Below are positions 43,818 through 53,636 of a stretch of DNA of 64,000 nt, piece after piece (positions within the stretch are counted from its first letter, which is position 1; the number at the start of each line of letters is the position of its first letter). The DNA is taken from the NCBI GenBank assembly GCA_023426125.1, contig JAFABI010000060.1, positions 62,001 to 126,000 of the forward strand, given 5' to 3'. Position numbers and translations under genes: made by a program. Source of the stretch: Bacillota bacterium. Its GTDB lineage: Bacteria > Bacillota > Clostridia > Acetivibrionales > DTU013. The notes under the pieces are model-generated. The model was not told the DNA's origin. It made no database searches and was given only the letters and a program-made list of their open reading frames with translations.

Positions 43818-45485
43818 ATGAAAACAACGAAGAGAGTGGCGTTATTCCTGGCAATTGTAATGCTGGCAACAACTTTTTTAGCGGGTTGCGGCCAGAATTC
43901 GGGCTCAAAGGATCAAACGGGTTCCGGCGCCATCGGCCAAGGTACGGAAACCACCACGGCAGCGGCGGATTCGAATTTTAATCCGACAGGTTTTCCCATC
44001 GTGAAGGAGCCGATAACGCTGAAATTAATGGGAAGCAAGGCAGCGATTGAAGGCGACTGGAATGAAATGGATTACTTCAAAAGTATGACCAAAATCACCA
44101 ACATTCAATTTAACTGTGAAGCAATACCTTCTGAAAGCTGGGCGGAAAAGAAAAATCTGGCTTTCGCCTCGGGTGATCTGCCGGACATCTTCATGTCAAA
44201 CCCCGGCTTGTCCAGCATTGAACAGGGTACCTACGGTTCGCAGGGCATCCTTCTTGCGCTGAACAGTTATATTGAAAAATATGGCGACAACATAAAGGCC
44301 ATGTTTGAGAAGCTTACTTACATCAAGGGTGTGACTACCGCTGCAGATGGCAATATTTATGCTCTTCCGCGCATCAACGAATTACCGCGCGACATGCACA
44401 GCCGTTACTGGATTAACGCCAAGTGGCTGGAAAACGTCGGTAAGCCGATGCCGGCCACGCTGGACGACTATTATAATGCGCTGGTTGCGTTCCGGGACGG
44501 CGACCCCAACAAGAACGGCAAGGCGGATGAGATTCCTGTAGCCAACGACAATTCAGGTTTTTATATTGACGGCTTAATTTTGGCGGCCCTTGGTTTTAAT
44601 GTTGTAAACCCGGTGTCGGCAACCAAGCCCGAATTATTTGATGCAAGGGACGGAAAGGTCATTTTTATTCCGACAACCGAAGAATACAAATACTATCTGG
44701 AGTATATGAACCGCCTGTATAAGGAGAAGCTGCTGGACAATGAATCCTTTACACAAACCAACCAGCAGCTCACGGCAAAGGGAAAAGAAATGCGCCTCGG
44801 TTCCTTTTATGCCGCAGCTTCTTATCTGACCACGACGGTGGAACAAGGATATGATTACAGCTTTGTCGGACCGCTTACTTCCCAATACAGCGATAAGAAA
44901 CTGGTACCCACCAACGGCGGCATAAGCGGCGAGGGTGTTATTGCCATTACAAGCGCCAACAAATATCCCGACGCAACCTTCCGGTGGATTGATTATTGCT
45001 ATTCACGGGAAGGTTCCATCCTCGGCGAGGTTGGCACCGAAGGGACCGGCTGGAACTGGATTGACAAAAGCAAAGGCACATGGGACAAAATTACGGCCGA
45101 AGGTTATGCAACTGCGGAAGAAACCCGTGCGGCCATCATCACCCCTCCGGGAACTCCTCCTGCATGGTATCCGACGGATTTCGCCCTGGGACAGGGTTCG
45201 AAAAATGCTTTTTGGCTGAATGAATTGACAGACAAATACTATGCTCCTTATTTCAATTACAAATTCCCGTCGCTTTTCTTTACCGAAGAGGAGCAGAACG
45301 CGATAAAAGCCATACAGCTGGATATGGATAAATATGTGAGAGAGAGCAGAGCCCGCTTCATTATAGGGGATCTGAGCCTTGATAATTGGGATTCCTATGT
45401 CAGCACGCTGAACAATATGAAGGTTGACGAACTGCTTAAATACCAGCAGGCCGCATATGGCCGTTATCTTGAAGCGATAAAATAA
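43818..45485 (+). CDS. extracellular solute-binding lipoprotein (third importer)
   Basis: 555 residues from the ATG at 43818 (AAAGGAGCGGAAAG site). The signal peptide ends in the lipobox LAGC (Cys24). The binding fold has SGDLPDIFMSNPGLSSIE, RDMHSRYWINAKWLENVGKP and a calcium-loop-like GDPNKNGKADEI. The C-terminal half holds a Trp/Tyr-rich region (GTGWNWIDKSKGTWDK, TPPAWYPTD), often seen in oligosaccharide binders. It is followed by a good terminator and then an R2 repeat. Confidence 0.93.
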   Translation: MKTTKRVALFLAIVMLATTFLAGCGQNSGSKDQTGSGAIGQGTETTTAAADSNFNPTGFPIVKEPITLKLMGSKAAIEGDWNEMDYFKSMTKITNIQFNCEAIPSESWAEKKNLAFASGDLPDIFMSNPGLSSIEQGTYGSQGILLALNSYIEKYGDNIKAMFEKLTYIKGVTTAADGNIYALPRINELPRDMHSRYWINAKWLENVGKPMPATLDDYYNALVAFRDGDPNKNGKADEIPVANDNSGFYIDGLILAALGFNVVNPVSATKPELFDARDGKVIFIPTTEEYKYYLEYMNRLYKEKLLDNESFTQTNQQLTAKGKEMRLGSFYAAASYLTTTVEQGYDYSFVGPLTSQYSDKKLVPTNGGISGEGVIAITSANKYPDATFRWIDYCYSREGSILGEVGTEGTGWNWIDKSKGTWDKITAEGYATAEETRAAIITPPGTPPAWYPTDFALGQGSKNAFWLNELTDKYYAPYFNYKFPSLFFTEEEQNAIKAIQLDMDKYVRESRARFIIGDLSLDNWDSYVSTLNNMKVDELLKYQQAAYGRYLEAIK

Positions 45486-45529
45486 AGCTGTACGAAAGAT
45501 AAACCATACAAAAGATAAACGAACAAAAT

Positions 45530-45568
45530 AAAAAGCAATGCAGTCTCAACAGGCTGCATTGCTTTTTT
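45530..45568 (+). terminator. intrinsic terminator of the third importer operon
   Basis: AAAAAGCAATGCAG / CTGCATTGCTTTTT (45530-45543/45554-45567), 10-nt loop, U-run. Confidence 0.93.
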
Positions 45569-45582
45569 ATTTAACGGACGAA

Positions 45583-45697
45583 TACTACAGCGTAAACTTC
45601 ATTTTTATATCGGCATTCATGAGCCTTGCGGAAATAATCGCGAATGCTCTACCGCGTTATTTCCGCAAGGCTAAATCCGGTTGTTGACGCTGTAGTA
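45583..45697. repeat. R2 interspersed element (MITE-like), copy B
   Basis: 115 bp with 10-bp terminal inverted repeats TACTACAGCG/CGCTGTAGTA. The inner palindrome has CCTTGCGGAAATAA and TTATTTCCGCAAGG, a perfect 14-bp pair. The TAA stop of the minus-strand gene that follows (45699-45701) abuts the element, and TTAAGTAC joins the two. Confidence 0.9.
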
Positions 45698-45698
45698 C

Positions 45699-48116
45699 TT
45701 AACCCAGAAGCCATTCCGGCGCAGACAGCAACCCGCAGTCCGTAAATCTTCCGCAGTTTGTATCCCAGTACCAGTCGGACCAGGGGGACGGGACCGGCAG
45801 CAGTTTTGCAACATCGCCGAAAAGCGCGCCGACGGATGTATACTCAATAACCTCCAGCGTCTTTTTGCCGCCTTTCATCTCCTCCGGGATTTTCCAGACA
45901 AAGGGCGCCCAGGCGCGGCGGCCCAGCGAAATTCCGTCAAGCCTGACCTCGGTATACAATTGGTTTGTATCCAGTGACAGAAAGACGTCGCCATTGTGCA
46001 AGGGGACGGTGACATCGGCAGTCAAAGTGATTTTTCCGGCATAGTTCAAAAGCCCTTTGCCAAGCAGAGAACCGATCTGTGCACTTTTAGGCGTTTTGCC
46101 CAGGACGTTTCCCGGATAAACGGCAAAATCGCCGCACAGGAAGACAAGAGGCAGATAGGGGTAATCCCTGACGGCTGAGGCCAGGGTGACAGAATGCCTC
46201 CCCTGCTTTAATGAAACGGGCTTTGATGTTTTGTAGAGGCTGCGAAGGCCTTCCGGTAATTCGCTGCAGGCAGCAAAGGTTTCCAGGGGTTTTCCATCCA
46301 GCAGGATATCCGTTTCTCCTCCATAGGTGCGCAGGACAAACTTAAGGTTCTCCATGTCCGAATCAAGCGCAAATTCGAAATACTGTTGTTCCCCGGGGAA
46401 AATACAGCGTAGGAAATTGGGATTGCCTAGTATTAGTTCAAAAGAGTCGGTATCGGTTTTTTGTGCCGTCGCCGGCAGGAGTTCCGGAGGTATTAAGTCC
46501 TTTGTCACCATCACGCCGCGGCCGAACAGTTCAAACGTACGGGACACATCGCCGTGTTTTAATATAAGCCTGCGGGCGCCGATCTCGGCGGTCAGATCCA
46601 GTACGACGACAGTGCCGTCCGTATAGGTCTTGACCAGCAATTTGCCGGCAAGGCTTCCGTCGGGATTTTCCACGCGGCAGGGACGCGCAATATTTCTTTC
46701 CAGCCATCCGGATACTTCTTCGATGCCGGAAAAGCAGGCACCGGTCTTTTCCTCCAGGATACCGTCCTTTGTCAGGGCTAAAACCGCCCTGGCTGAAGGA
46801 GAAGCTTCATCTTCTTCGGCAATAAGCTCCCAGGGGTGTTGAAGATTGACAAGGGTTTCAAGCAGCGTCCGCAAGCCGGTATCCTTCAAGCAACGTACAA
46901 GTCCGCTGTAAACGTTGTTTGTGGCAAGCGTCTGGGGATAGCGGACCTGGATAAAGCTGATACAGGTTTTGTGCGCTATTCCGGCAGCAATCGCCGCATC
47001 CTCTCCCCATTCCCGAAAAGCAGGGAACCATGGCTGCGTGATGCTGTTGGGGTTAAAATAGTAGGGCTTTTCAATATTTCCACGGGCGTCCAGCTGCGGT
47101 ACGGCGAAAAGATAATGATCAACGCCGTAAAGCGCCGTCAGCCATAGCATTTGACGTTCCCTTGCAATGGGTATGTCGCAGGGGCTTACGGAAAACAGCT
47201 CTGCCAGTCCGCCGTTGTTTCTGGCGTCAATCGCGTATTTTACCGTGCCAAAGGTAACCCATTCCGCCTCGGAAAGAGTCCCCAGCGTATGGATGTCATC
47301 CATTCCGGGAAGTGTAAAGCTCTTAAGACTTTGTAATATATTGCCGTTATACAATACGCCCATTGTCTCGGAGTCTTCACTATACAAATGCCCCGTCATA
47401 AAAAGATTATGCTTTGTACACCAGGCCTGTACGCGGTCACAAAATGCAGTTTTCATTTGTTTGCCTACCAGTTGGAAGAAAGTCGGCCACAATCCCGCCG
47501 GCGTCTGACCTGCGATATGTTTTTCGAGGTCTGCGAAAAGGCTGCTTCCTGTTAATTTCTCGTATTCCTCTTCCAGGCCGGCGTAATAGGGTATGCGAAG
47601 ATGGTCGCCATACTGCTTGCAGCCATAGGCAAAACTGGGCTCGTCGGTAAATATGCTCTGCACGGTATTGCCGAAATATTTTCCGAACCGGCTGGCATAG
47701 CGCTCATGCGTCAGTTCAATGAACTTATCGGTGCAGTCCGGATCAAAAACATTGGCGAAGCCGGGATTGGTGAGGATTTTAAATTCGGCTTTACCCTCCG
47801 CTGCGCCGATATCCAGAACCTTGAGGACAAATTCGGGATTTTCCGCAAGAACCTGTCCGTTGCAGGTTGCGGAAGGGAAATTGTATTCGTCATACAACCA
47901 GATGTCAAACCCCAGTTCCTCACCGGTTTCAATTACATTGCGGCACAGTTCGAACCATGCCTCCGACATATATTCAATTTCACAGCCGGAACGGGGATAG
48001 ATGAGGAACTGCCTGATTCCCGCGTCAGAGTAGTTTTTCATTACCTTGCGTATGTCCTCCCGGGTGGGAGTGCCGGTAATTGCCGCCATTGGAATGAGGG
48101 GATTTTTCGCTCGCAT
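45699..48116 (-). CDS. putative glycoside hydrolase, GH106/alpha-L-rhamnosidase-like
   Basis: 805 residues if started at the ATG at 48116 (GGAAAGGTCGTG site); the frame begins 16 codons earlier without one. The N-terminal half is a TIM-barrel-like domain: PMAAITGTPTREDIRKVMKN, then FDIWLYDEYNFPSATCNGQV, which resembles the Asp-Glu-containing block of GH106-type enzymes. SIFTDEPSFAYG supplies a further acidic pair. The C-terminal half is a beta-sandwich for carbohydrate binding (FLSLDTNQLYTEVRLDGISL). No signal peptide. It is convergent with the third importer, so it probably processes the same imported glycan. The family name is a best guess. Confidence 0.65.
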   Translation of the reverse strand: MRAKNPLIPMAAITGTPTREDIRKVMKNYSDAGIRQFLIYPRSGCEIEYMSEAWFELCRNVIETGEELGFDIWLYDEYNFPSATCNGQVLAENPEFVLKVLDIGAAEGKAEFKILTNPGFANVFDPDCTDKFIELTHERYASRFGKYFGNTVQSIFTDEPSFAYGCKQYGDHLRIPYYAGLEEEYEKLTGSSLFADLEKHIAGQTPAGLWPTFFQLVGKQMKTAFCDRVQAWCTKHNLFMTGHLYSEDSETMGVLYNGNILQSLKSFTLPGMDDIHTLGTLSEAEWVTFGTVKYAIDARNNGGLAELFSVSPCDIPIARERQMLWLTALYGVDHYLFAVPQLDARGNIEKPYYFNPNSITQPWFPAFREWGEDAAIAAGIAHKTCISFIQVRYPQTLATNNVYSGLVRCLKDTGLRTLLETLVNLQHPWELIAEEDEASPSARAVLALTKDGILEEKTGACFSGIEEVSGWLERNIARPCRVENPDGSLAGKLLVKTYTDGTVVVLDLTAEIGARRLILKHGDVSRTFELFGRGVMVTKDLIPPELLPATAQKTDTDSFELILGNPNFLRCIFPGEQQYFEFALDSDMENLKFVLRTYGGETDILLDGKPLETFAACSELPEGLRSLYKTSKPVSLKQGRHSVTLASAVRDYPYLPLVFLCGDFAVYPGNVLGKTPKSAQIGSLLGKGLLNYAGKITLTADVTVPLHNGDVFLSLDTNQLYTEVRLDGISLGRRAWAPFVWKIPEEMKGGKKTLEVIEYTSVGALFGDVAKLLPVPSPWSDWYWDTNCGRFTDCGLLSAPEWLLG

Positions 48117-48415
48117 ATTCACACGACCTTTCCGAAGAATGCTATTATTTTTTGACATGGACATAAAACCGAATTTTATGTAAAATTCATTTTATATATA
48201 ACATATTGTTTTTGTGGGGTAAAGATTGTTATTGTTGCAGGATGCTGCCATAGTTGCTTTTTACGCATAAATGCCTCTCATGGGGACAAGTGCAAAACCG
48301 CCTGCGTGTAAAAATGACTTTGCCAAGCAAAAATGGCATGTTTGCAATGGATGGGATTCTTAATTATAATAATAAAAGCATATTCAAATTAATATAGGAA
48401 TTTCGGTGATAAAAG
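48117..48415. other. divergent intergenic region between glycosidase and AraC-sensor genes
   Basis: 299 AT-rich bases. Apart from AT-rich stretches that could hold promoters on both strands (for example TTATATATAACATATTG), no terminator, repeat or riboswitch is visible. The AraC gene starts at 48416 behind CGGTGATAAAAG. Confidence 0.4.
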
Positions 48416-50659
48416 ATGTTTAAAAACAGAAGCATACGACTCAGGTTTTTTATGTCCTATCTCGTTATTTTACTCCCGACAATTCTGCTTTTCATATTTT
48501 TGAGCAACAGTTTTATCAAATCCCTGGAGATCGAAATACAGTCCAACAACAGGATGCAGCTGCAGCAGCTTAGCAACCAGTTCGAGCAGGAAATAAAGGC
48601 TTTGTCGGACATATCGGACCGGATCTCCGTAGACATCGCCTTGTCCAACTTCAGTATGAATTCCAATGAATATACCGCGCTAAAAGGTATCAACGAGCTG
48701 AAAAAATATAAAGCCGGCAACACTTTTATCCACGACCTGTTTATCTGCTACGGGGAGGAGGATATTTTCTCCAATCTGGGAAGGAATGATCTTGATGTAT
48801 ACGCGCAGCATGTCATCGGCCTGGACGACGAAAGCTATTCACTATTGAAGAGGGCATTGTATGAGGAAAAATTCAGAGGCTTGTCCGTCCTTTCAAAGTC
48901 CAATCAGGCAAGAAGTTCTGCTCCTGTCTATATCCTCTATTACTGCCCTATTTCTTACCAGTCGGCAATTAATGCCGAAACCGTCGGATTCCTGATCGAT
49001 GTTAAAAAGCTCCAATACCTGATGGACATTACATTAAGAGATTACAACGGCTTTGCAAATATCGTTTTTGATTCGGGAACTGTAGCTGCCGAAGTGAACA
49101 ATACCGACAACGATTCCTCCGAACTGCTGCAATACATCGGAAAAGATCGGCCGGGCACATACGAGTTCAATTATAAAAACACTCCTTATATCCTTATGAG
49201 CATCTATTCTGAAAAACTTGGCTGCTATTTCAACATCGCCATTGAGACGCGCGAGATCTATAACAGCCTGGCGCAGGTCAGAAAAGCAAGCATACTTGTG
49301 TTTGTCCTGCTGATCGTCGTATCGGTCATTATAGCCGTAAGGCTAACGGTTACAAACTACAGGCCTATCAAAAAACTGCGGGATACGCTGCCCAACAAAT
49401 CAATCTCCAATAATGCAAAAAATGAACTGATTGCGATTCAAAATGCAATAAGCAATACCGTTTATGAAAACGAATCCTTGAGTAAAAAACTGGTGGAGTA
49501 CCGCCCGATATTGCTGCAGCAAACCAATACCCTCCTGTACTCGGGAGTGTTGAAGGATGAAGAGTTCCTTGCGCGTATGATCAAGCTCAACGGGATTCAG
49601 TTTTATAACAGGTATTACTGCGTATGTTCCGTGTCCGTACCAAAGGCCGACCGGACAACGGTTATGAATCTGCTGGATAAATTCAATGATATCTGCGAGC
49701 TGTTGTGCTGCGACATCAGTTACCCTACAAAGCTTGAGGATGGTTCTATGGTTGCAATCATGCTGAATATCAATGATGAGGATAAAACCAGGCTTATCCG
49801 TTCCGGGCTGGGGGAGGAAATGCTGAAGGCAATCAGGGAAAGCGGTTATCAAAACAGCAAGATAGGATTCGGGAAGGTCTATGATGCCATGACGATGGTC
49901 AGCCAATCCTATATGGAAGCAATTGTTGCGCTGGAGGGCTGCGTTGCTCCATCGGACAGCGAGGCGGTAATATTTTTTGAAAAAATGGCGCAAATGGATA
50001 CCTTGACCTTTTGGTTTGCGAAAGAGGATCAGATGGAATTCATCAATGCCCTGAAGCAGAGGGATATGGATAAAATCCTGTCCGGCTTTCACAAAATCAT
50101 CACCACCGTGGCCGACATGCATCTGTCCAAGGACATGCTGCGGTTTGTGTGCTACAATATCATCCATATTGTATTTGATACGCTTCTTGAAATGAATCTC
50201 ATTCAGGTTTTTACCCCTCATTTGCTGGCGCTGAACTTCCGGAGCCTGGAGGATTTCTCCGGTGAAATGAAAGCTTTGTTTGGTGCGGTCTGTCATACGA
50301 AAGAGGAGCAGCAGCCATGCAATAAGAAGCTTCGGGACGACCTGCTGGACTATATCCATAAAAATTATAAAAACAGCGGCCTTGCCCTGGATAGCATTGC
50401 GAAGGAGTTTAATATTTCCAAGTTCTATCTTTCGCGTTTTTTCAAGGAAAACACCGGGGAGAAATATATCGATTACCTGTCCGGTTTGCGGATACAGGAA
50501 GCAAAACGCCTGCTGAAAGAGGAAAACCTTTCAATTAAGGACGTTATTCAGCATGTCGGCTATTTTGACGTGGCCAGCTTTAATAAAAAGTTTAAACGAG
50601 CGGTTGGCATTTCCGCGAGGGAATACAAGATACTGTGCAACCGGGATGCAAATGTATAG
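48416..50659 (+). CDS. membrane-bound AraC-family regulator (third paralogue)
   Basis: 747 residues. First transmembrane helix FFMSYLVILLPTILLFIFLS (about 11-30), an extracellular sensor domain to about 290, and a second helix ASILVFVLLIVVSVIIAVRL. The C-terminal AraC double HTH contains SIAKEFNISKFYLSRFFKEN and DVIQHVGYFDVASFNKKFKR. It is divergent from the GH106-like gene and follows the third importer at a distance, completing the one-sensor-per-importer pattern. It is the most diverged of the three in the linker region. Confidence 0.9.
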   Translation: MFKNRSIRLRFFMSYLVILLPTILLFIFLSNSFIKSLEIEIQSNNRMQLQQLSNQFEQEIKALSDISDRISVDIALSNFSMNSNEYTALKGINELKKYKAGNTFIHDLFICYGEEDIFSNLGRNDLDVYAQHVIGLDDESYSLLKRALYEEKFRGLSVLSKSNQARSSAPVYILYYCPISYQSAINAETVGFLIDVKKLQYLMDITLRDYNGFANIVFDSGTVAAEVNNTDNDSSELLQYIGKDRPGTYEFNYKNTPYILMSIYSEKLGCYFNIAIETREIYNSLAQVRKASILVFVLLIVVSVIIAVRLTVTNYRPIKKLRDTLPNKSISNNAKNELIAIQNAISNTVYENESLSKKLVEYRPILLQQTNTLLYSGVLKDEEFLARMIKLNGIQFYNRYYCVCSVSVPKADRTTVMNLLDKFNDICELLCCDISYPTKLEDGSMVAIMLNINDEDKTRLIRSGLGEEMLKAIRESGYQNSKIGFGKVYDAMTMVSQSYMEAIVALEGCVAPSDSEAVIFFEKMAQMDTLTFWFAKEDQMEFINALKQRDMDKILSGFHKIITTVADMHLSKDMLRFVCYNIIHIVFDTLLEMNLIQVFTPHLLALNFRSLEDFSGEMKALFGAVCHTKEEQQPCNKKLRDDLLDYIHKNYKNSGLALDSIAKEFNISKFYLSRFFKENTGEKYIDYLSGLRIQEAKRLLKEENLSIKDVIQHVGYFDVASFNKKFKRAVGISAREYKILCNRDANV

Positions 50660-50720
50660 ATTTAGTTTAACCGATTGTGCTGATATTCTGAATGAGTTGT
50701 CAGGTATGAAAAAAACTTGA

Positions 50721-50798
50721 TGTATGGGCAGCCATTGGCCGTCCGGAAGCTTGTTTGACTGGATTGCATTTGCGGACGCGCAAAGCGCGCCCCTACAC
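50721..50798 (+). repeat. R3 repeat, copy 1
   Basis: 78 bp: TGTATGGGCAGCCATTGGCC at the left, GCGGACGCGCAAAGCGCGCC and CCTACAC at the right. It forms a direct repeat with the copy at 50859, and the AAAAAAACTTGATG leader before it recurs near 56420. Confidence 0.82.
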
Positions 50799-50858
50799 CT
50801 TTTCATCCTCAGATGCGCCAACTTTTGCAGCATGGGCATTGGCATGGGAAAATTTAAT

Positions 50859-50938
50859 GTAGGGGCGGCCATTGGCCGTCTGGAAGCTTGTTTGACCTCG
50901 ATTGCATTTGCGGACGAGCTAATAGCGCGCCCCTACAC
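50859..50938 (+). repeat. R3 repeat, copy 2
   Basis: 80 bp: GTAGGGGCGGCCATTGGCCG at the left, TTTGCGGACGAGCT in the middle, and AGCGCGCCCCTACAC at the right. Each end is a small palindrome beginning GTAGGGGCG. It ends 5 bases from the stop codon of the next gene, which lies on the other strand. Confidence 0.85.
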
Positions 50939-50943
50939 TTTTT

Positions 50944-53442
50944 TTATTTACGGCATGCGTGAGGACACTTCAAAACACAGTTTTCTACAATGCAGGGGAT
51001 TCTTTTCTGAAGAGGGTCCATTTGCTTCATGGCATCTATGATATCTTGGGGCGTAATCCTGTCCGGAGGCATGATATTTGTCCGGCTTCCCATATATTTG
51101 GGCCCCTCGTCGGCAATAAACCCATAACGCTTCGACCAGTCACACCGCAAGGTATCTATTTTACCCTGTTTCCAGGTGACGCCTCCGGCAGATAACAATA
51201 CCCCTGCCGATGAAATTGCATTTACCGGACAAGCCTGGACGCATTCATTGCAGTTTTCACAATATGAGTTTGTGCTGCAAGGCTCGTCTGCATCAAGCGG
51301 CGCATTGGTCACTATGGCAAAGTACCTTTGGCACATGCCTTCCTCCTGGGAGATCGGCGTGCCGCACCAGCCTATGGTGCATAAACCGGCAAGCATGGCA
51401 GGGTGGGCATTAGCCCTTGCATCAATGATTTCGCCAAAGGTATGCGCGACTTTTGATGCCGAACCGCAAAGGTCTTCCGTAGGGACAGCTTTATAACCGT
51501 ATTGCCCAAGCAGCTTGACTACGTCGAATGCACATTCATCAAGCATTCTCCATGCCGCATGCTGGGCGAACATCGAATAAGGTCCGACAGCTTCGGCTGG
51601 AGGCTGTTCGGCGCGTTCCGCTATGGTTTGTGGGTAGGATATGCTGAAGACGATTACGGATTTTGCATCGGAAAGATAATCCTGAGGTTCTTTGAATACC
51701 TTTGTTTTTTTATGAATCACCGCGTCAACATCCGTTCCGCCCATTCTTTCATTCCGGTCTGTTACGCTTACCCCGCAGTCGGCTTCATTCAATACTTTTT
51801 TTAATTCATCCTTGAGTCCTGCAAAGCGCTCTACAGGCGCAATACCCGTAATACCGGAGATTTTTCCCGAAACCAGGGCTTTGACTTTGCTTGTAAGAAG
51901 CTTCACCGTATGGAAAGGAATAGCCTGTTTCTTTGCTTCCTTCCTTATTGTCCGGGTTTCGGCAAGGGGGGCGGATGTCAGGATGGCGGTGTAAACCTGA
52001 CGGATGCCGAATTCCGGTGTAACAAGATTGCCGGCTTCATCCAGGGCGCCGAGACCGCATACATGTGCCGATATATTGTCGGCAAGATAGGTAAGCCCTA
52101 CGGTGGAATAGCCTCTTTCCTCAAGATGCCTGGATATGTCCAGCAAAGCATCCATGAGTTTTTCCTTCATTGCGGATTCCACCACGGAGATAGCTCCTGA
52201 GCTGCTGTATTCATCAGGAAACGCGATGCCTGAGACAATGAGATGGGAGGGCTTATCCGTGCCGCCGTTATTCACCGATACGGCTTTTGACATCGCAATA
52301 CCGTTGGAGCATTCTTCGGGATAGCCGATGCCGATAACCAGGACGCTCTTTGCATCAGCCAGGTAATCCAGCGGATTGGCGCCAGTTTTTCCCCATTTCT
52401 CGTTAAAAGGCGGCGGAATAAGGTTGGTCTTGTATATTTCCGGCAAGTTTTCCGCATTGAGGAATCGGTCTACCGCAGCAACACCGAATAATTCAACGCC
52501 TTTTTCAAATGCCAGCTTTTCCGTTTCCATGGTGAGGATTCTTTCACCCGGCTCATATCCGTCTGCCTGGATTTCAGGATTCTGGACCCAGATGCTTTTC
52601 CTGTGATTTGGCTTGCGCTTCTCTTTTGTGGTACGCATATGGGGAGGCAGGCAATATCTCCAGCACGGTTCAAGGGATGAACCATACCCTTCCCTGTTGC
52701 AGGAGAGATTAGGCACGACAACGTGCTCGTCAACCTTGTTGGGAATATCCATATCGAATTTGATCTGGAAGCGTTCCGCCCATGCACAGCGGAATTTGTT
52801 CTTATTTGCGTACTCAAATGTCTTTCCTCCGATATCCACCCTTGTCAATCCGCCGACTTCTTTCCGCAGCCCGTCCGACGGCGCGCAATGACGCACACAT
52901 TCCATACATCTGTCACATAAGACCGGACCTGAGTAGAGTGAATCCGGTTCAAGCTCCGCTTCCGTTATGATCGTCATCATACGCTGTCTCGCCCCATACT
53001 CGGGAGTCAATAAAAGGCCGTTATAGCCTATTTCACCCAGCCCCGCGGCTGCACCGGCATGGATATGGGATAAATCCGGCGAGAAAACGATATTCAAATC
53101 CTCAAAGGGACGGTATCTCCATATTGCAGTCTGAGGGATGGGCACCGATTTATAGCCGTTTTCCTCCAGATGCTTTGCTATAAAGAAGCCAATCCTCTCA
53201 AGCCTGGAATTGATTGCAGTTACCACGCTTGCCGTACCCCAGTTGTGTATCGGCTCGCCTCCCAGTTCCCAGGCCCCGTCCGGCGTATGAACCGCGGCGA
53301 CAATGACTGATTTTGCGGTTGGCAGGTGACCTTGCGGACTGATTCTGACAGGTGCGTTTTTAAAACGTTCAACCGGAGCAATTCCCGCCAGGTCGCCCCC
53401 CAACTCCTTAATATAAGCTTTGATTGACTGTGCTGTAAGCAT
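50944..53442 (-). CDS. triplicated QueG/RdhA-like iron-sulfur protein
   Basis: 832 residues, ATG behind AAGGGGGATTACT. Three epoxyqueuosine-reductase-like modules are visible: about 1-290, 305-525 and 530-832. Each restarts with a GIAPVERF-like or GVAAVDRF-like block and a SVIVAAVHTP-like strand. Modules 1 and 3 keep a ferredoxin-type cysteine set (Cys176, 179, 182, 186 and Cys728, 731, 734, 738); module 2 has none. Extra cysteines occur at 248-264 and 817-830. QueG enzymes use cobalamin and iron-sulfur clusters; dehalogenases are related. The substrate is unknown. Start and stop are intact, so this is a genuine fusion. It is divergent from a LacI/LuxR-type regulator. Confidence 0.85.
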   Translation of the reverse strand: MLTAQSIKAYIKELGGDLAGIAPVERFKNAPVRISPQGHLPTAKSVIVAAVHTPDGAWELGGEPIHNWGTASVVTAINSRLERIGFFIAKHLEENGYKSVPIPQTAIWRYRPFEDLNIVFSPDLSHIHAGAAAGLGEIGYNGLLLTPEYGARQRMMTIITEAELEPDSLYSGPVLCDRCMECVRHCAPSDGLRKEVGGLTRVDIGGKTFEYANKNKFRCAWAERFQIKFDMDIPNKVDEHVVVPNLSCNREGYGSSLEPCWRYCLPPHMRTTKEKRKPNHRKSIWVQNPEIQADGYEPGERILTMETEKLAFEKGVELFGVAAVDRFLNAENLPEIYKTNLIPPPFNEKWGKTGANPLDYLADAKSVLVIGIGYPEECSNGIAMSKAVSVNNGGTDKPSHLIVSGIAFPDEYSSSGAISVVESAMKEKLMDALLDISRHLEERGYSTVGLTYLADNISAHVCGLGALDEAGNLVTPEFGIRQVYTAILTSAPLAETRTIRKEAKKQAIPFHTVKLLTSKVKALVSGKISGITGIAPVERFAGLKDELKKVLNEADCGVSVTDRNERMGGTDVDAVIHKKTKVFKEPQDYLSDAKSVIVFSISYPQTIAERAEQPPAEAVGPYSMFAQHAAWRMLDECAFDVVKLLGQYGYKAVPTEDLCGSASKVAHTFGEIIDARANAHPAMLAGLCTIGWCGTPISQEEGMCQRYFAIVTNAPLDADEPCSTNSYCENCNECVQACPVNAISSAGVLLSAGGVTWKQGKIDTLRCDWSKRYGFIADEGPKYMGSRTNIMPPDRITPQDIIDAMKQMDPLQKRIPCIVENCVLKCPHACRK

Positions 53443-53564
53443 AGTAATCCCCCTTCGCTTGAATTATCTTTGTAGCCTTATATTGCCATACTGCTATCGT
53501 AACACCGGATATGCCGGTGCTCCACGCTTAAAATCAGCATCGGCCAAAGACATAAAATTTAGCA

Positions 53565-53593
53565 TTGTATATCTGTAAATAATGGTATATAAT
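53565..53593 (+). promoter_or_regulatory. promoter of the LacI/LuxR-type regulator
   Basis: -35 TTGTAT (53565-53570), 17-nt spacer, -10 TATAAT (53588-53593). A CACCGG-ATATG-CCGGTG hairpin (53503-53519) lies in the shared divergent region. Confidence 0.75.
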
Positions 53594-53636
53594 AAAATTT
53601 TATTGTGGATTTCAAAATAAATAGGAGGCTGTCAGA

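Noticed and set aside
47601..48155. 184-residue plus-strand frame over the GH106-like gene
   Set aside because: Antisense to a continuous glycosidase reading frame; no ribosome site.
49400..50359. 319-residue minus-strand frame inside the third AraC sensor
   Set aside because: His/Gln-rich shadow; no domain and no start signal.
50721..50938. Tandem R3 repeats as a CRISPR array
   Set aside because: Only two units of about 80 bp with diverged sequence; no short identical repeats, spacers or cas genes.
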